Source: Mycobacterium sp. DL440
Lineage (GTDB): Bacteria; Actinomycetota; Actinomycetes; Mycobacteriales; Mycobacteriaceae
Assembly: GCF_011745145.1 (NCBI RefSeq)
Contig: NZ_CP050191.1
Location: forward strand, 1,453,991 to 1,517,990
Direction of reading: 5' to 3'
Length of the DNA: 64,000 nucleotides
A program made the position numbers and the translations under genes. Each line of letters begins with the position of its first letter. Within the stretch, counting starts at the first letter, position 1. The notes under the pieces were generated by a model. The model searched no databases, was not told where the DNA came from, and saw only the letters and a list, made by a program, of their open reading frames with translations. Below are positions 62,726 through 64,000 of this stretch, piece by piece.

Positions 62726-63571
62726 ATGAACAGATCTGTCCGTCTCGAGGCGGCGTGGCGCGACCATCACCCATATCTGGTCAACCTCGCCTACCGGATG
62801 CTGGGCGACATCGGCGACGCCGAAGACGTCGCACAAGAGGCATTTCTTCGGCTGGCCCGCGCCGACCAGGAACACCTCGATGATGTCCGGGCCTGGTTGA
62901 CCGTGGTGGCCGGCCGGCTGTCGCTGGATGTCCTGCGGTCCGCGCGGGCCCGATTCGAACGCCCCGACGGCTCCGCCGCACTCGACACCACCGCGGCTGT
63001 CGGCTCCGACCCGGCAGACCGCGTCACGCTCGACGACCAGGTCGGCTCGGCGCTGCTGGCGGTGCTCACCCGGCTCAGTCCCGGCGAGCGCGTCGCATTC
63101 GTACTGCACGACATCTTCCGGATCCCGTTCGACGACATCGCCGACACGGTGGGACGCCCGGTCGGAACGTGCCGCCAGTTGGCGCGTCGGGCCCGGACGA
63201 AGGTGACCGGCGCCGCGCCGACGCTGGACGAGGTCAGTGCCGACGAGCACCGGCAGGTCACCGATGCGTTCATCACCGCGTGTGCCAACGGTGACGTGGA
63301 GGCGTTGGCCTCGGTGCTCGACGCGAGTGTCTGGGGTGTCGGCACCGTGCTCACCGACCCGGCCCTCCGTCAGGTCAACCACGGCCGCAGGGAAGTCGCG
63401 ACAAACCTGCTCCGCTACCTCGGGCCGGGGGCGACGGTGGTGTGCGCGGCCGAGCCTGTGCTGCTGGCCTACGACCGGCACCGGCTGTTCGCCGTCGTGG
63501 TGCTGACCATCCGCGACGGGCTGGTGCTCAAGATCGAGGCCACCGCCGATCCGTCGGCCCGGATGCATTAG
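62726..63571 (+). CDS. ECF RNA polymerase sigma factor with SnoaL-like C-terminal domain (SigJ/ECF41-like)
   Basis: A 281-residue sigma factor. Sigma-2 region: YLVNLAYRMLGDIGDAEDVAQEAFLRL (in part) at about 15-42; sigma-4 region: LSPGERVAFVLHDIF and IADTVGRPVGTCRQLARRAR at about 110-155; the rest is a SnoaL_2-like domain (about 170-281). That extension regulates activity in ECF41-type factors, which lack an anti-sigma gene. The usual NPDKL near the C-terminus appears here as DPSAR, so it is a divergent member. Probably autoregulated and controlling the divergent operon. Confidence 0.9.
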   Translation: MNRSVRLEAAWRDHHPYLVNLAYRMLGDIGDAEDVAQEAFLRLARADQEHLDDVRAWLTVVAGRLSLDVLRSARARFERPDGSAALDTTAAVGSDPADRVTLDDQVGSALLAVLTRLSPGERVAFVLHDIFRIPFDDIADTVGRPVGTCRQLARRARTKVTGAAPTLDEVSADEHRQVTDAFITACANGDVEALASVLDASVWGVGTVLTDPALRQVNHGRREVATNLLRYLGPGATVVCAAEPVLLAYDRHRLFAVVVLTIRDGLVLKIEATADPSARMH

Positions 63572-63604
63572 GGGACGCCGGTCACAGCGCGGCACAATGG
63601 ACTG

Positions 63605-64000
63605 GTGAGCGATTCCCCAGCGCGGCAGCGCGTGCTGATCCTCGGAAGCACCGGATCCATCGGTACGCAGGCGCTCGACGTCATCGCAGCCAATCCGGAC
63701 CGGTTCGAGGTCGTCGGCCTGGCTGCCGGTGGGGGTAACCCCGACCTGCTCGCCGCCCAGCGCGCCGCGACCGGCGTCACCAACATCGCAGTGGCCGACG
63801 CGGCCGCCGCGGAGAAGGTCGGCGACGTCACCTATGCCGGGCCCGACGCGGCCACCCGGCTGGTCGAGAACACTGAGGCCGATGTGGTGCTCAACGCGCT
63901 GGTCGGGGCACTGGGGCTGGCGCCCACGCTGGCCGCCCTGGCCACCGGTGCGCGCCTGGCTCTGGCCAACAAGGAGTCACTGGTCGCCGGGGGGCCGCTG
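63605..64000 (+). CDS. dxr: 1-deoxy-D-xylulose 5-phosphate reductoisomerase, 5' part
   Basis: The first 132 codons of dxr, cut by the window end. GTG 63605 starts [23 protein letters not shown] with the NADPH motif GSTGSIG, then [18 protein letters not shown] and [12 protein letters not shown], which are diagnostic. The enzyme makes MEP in non-mevalonate isoprenoid synthesis. It sits 33 bp after the ECF sigma gene. Same locus as Rv2870c. Confidence 0.95.
   Translation, partial: MSDSPARQRVLILGSTGSIGTQALDVIAANPDRFEVVGLAAGGGNPDLLAAQRAATGVTNIAVADAAAAEKVGDVTYAGPDAATRLVENTEADVVLNALVGALGLAPTLAALATGARLALANKESLVAGGPL

Noticed and set aside
62633-63595. Upstream extension of the NAD(P)H-binding gene to 601 residues
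   Set aside because: The extension is antisense to the ECF sigma gene and would run through both promoters; the Rossmann motif starts right after ATG 62632.

Overview
The window is high-GC actinobacterial DNA and almost certainly comes from a fast-growing environmental mycobacterium (Mycolicibacterium type). The backbone gene order YraN - YifB - DprA - ViuB-like - XerC - M23 peptidase - rpsB - tsf - amidase - MarR - pyrH - frr - cdsA - rlmN - DUF2631 - dxr is, from memory, the M. tuberculosis Rv2898c-to-Rv2870c order. GTG starts, many ATGA stop/start overlaps, F420- and deazaflavin-type oxidoreductases and leaderless-looking promoters fit the same group.

Layout. 1-5.7 kb: a TetR/FAD-oxidoreductase divergent pair, then a minus-strand operon TauD-type dioxygenase - SnoaL - SDR - SnoaL facing its own TetR gene across two 17-bp inverted arms. 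5.9-9.8 kb: yraN, yifB, dprA, siderophore-interacting protein. 9.9-14.8 kb: lactate-monooxygenase-like enzyme, TetR, MpaB-family oxygenase and an acyl-CoA dehydrogenase. 14.9-19.3 kb: xerC, an alpha/beta hydrolase without a normal start codon, an M23 peptidase, rpsB-tsf and a strong terminator. 19.4-24 kb: LLM oxidoreductase, amidase, and a DUF1190 / glutathionylspermidine-synthase-like / DUF350 membrane trio. 24-31.8 kb: glycerate kinase, a MarR/methyltransferase pair with interlocked leaderless promoters, pyrH-frr-cdsA, an EamA/LysR pair, and rlmN.

31.8-57.1 kb is an accessory catabolic island between rlmN and the DUF2631 gene. It encodes three cytochromes P450 and a ferredoxin, an aldehyde dehydrogenase, a CaiB-type CoA transferase, a cyclase-family hydrolase, a 2-hydroxyacid oxidase, two TesB-like thioesterases, an SMP-30 lactonase, a duplicated alpha-beta-barrel protein, a zinc-type alcohol dehydrogenase, an HpcH/HpaI aldolase, SDRs, a Baeyer-Villiger-type monooxygenase, an HSL-type esterase, an APH-fold kinase, a GH3 beta-glucosidase and two TetR paralogs. 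Six 26-bp dyads of the form TTKACA-N14-TGTMAM, always with exactly 14 bp between the halves, lie in six promoter regions of this island and in none of the other intergenic regions I checked. The two TetR proteins share an identical DNA-recognition segment. I infer one regulon that oxidises, ring-opens by Baeyer-Villiger/esterase chemistry, CoA-activates and cleaves an alicyclic or terpenoid-like compound, possibly released from a glycoside. The substrate is not known from the sequence.

57.1-64 kb: DUF2631, an LLM oxidoreductase, two convergent membrane proteins of unknown function, a frameshifted DUF4097 remnant, an ECF sigma factor gene divergent from an NAD(P)H-binding protein/deazaflavin oxidoreductase operon with mirror-image GTAAC-N17-CGTC promoters, and the 5' part of dxr cut by the window edge. 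No tRNA, rRNA, CRISPR array or insertion sequence was recognised. Bases 1-81 show no gene.
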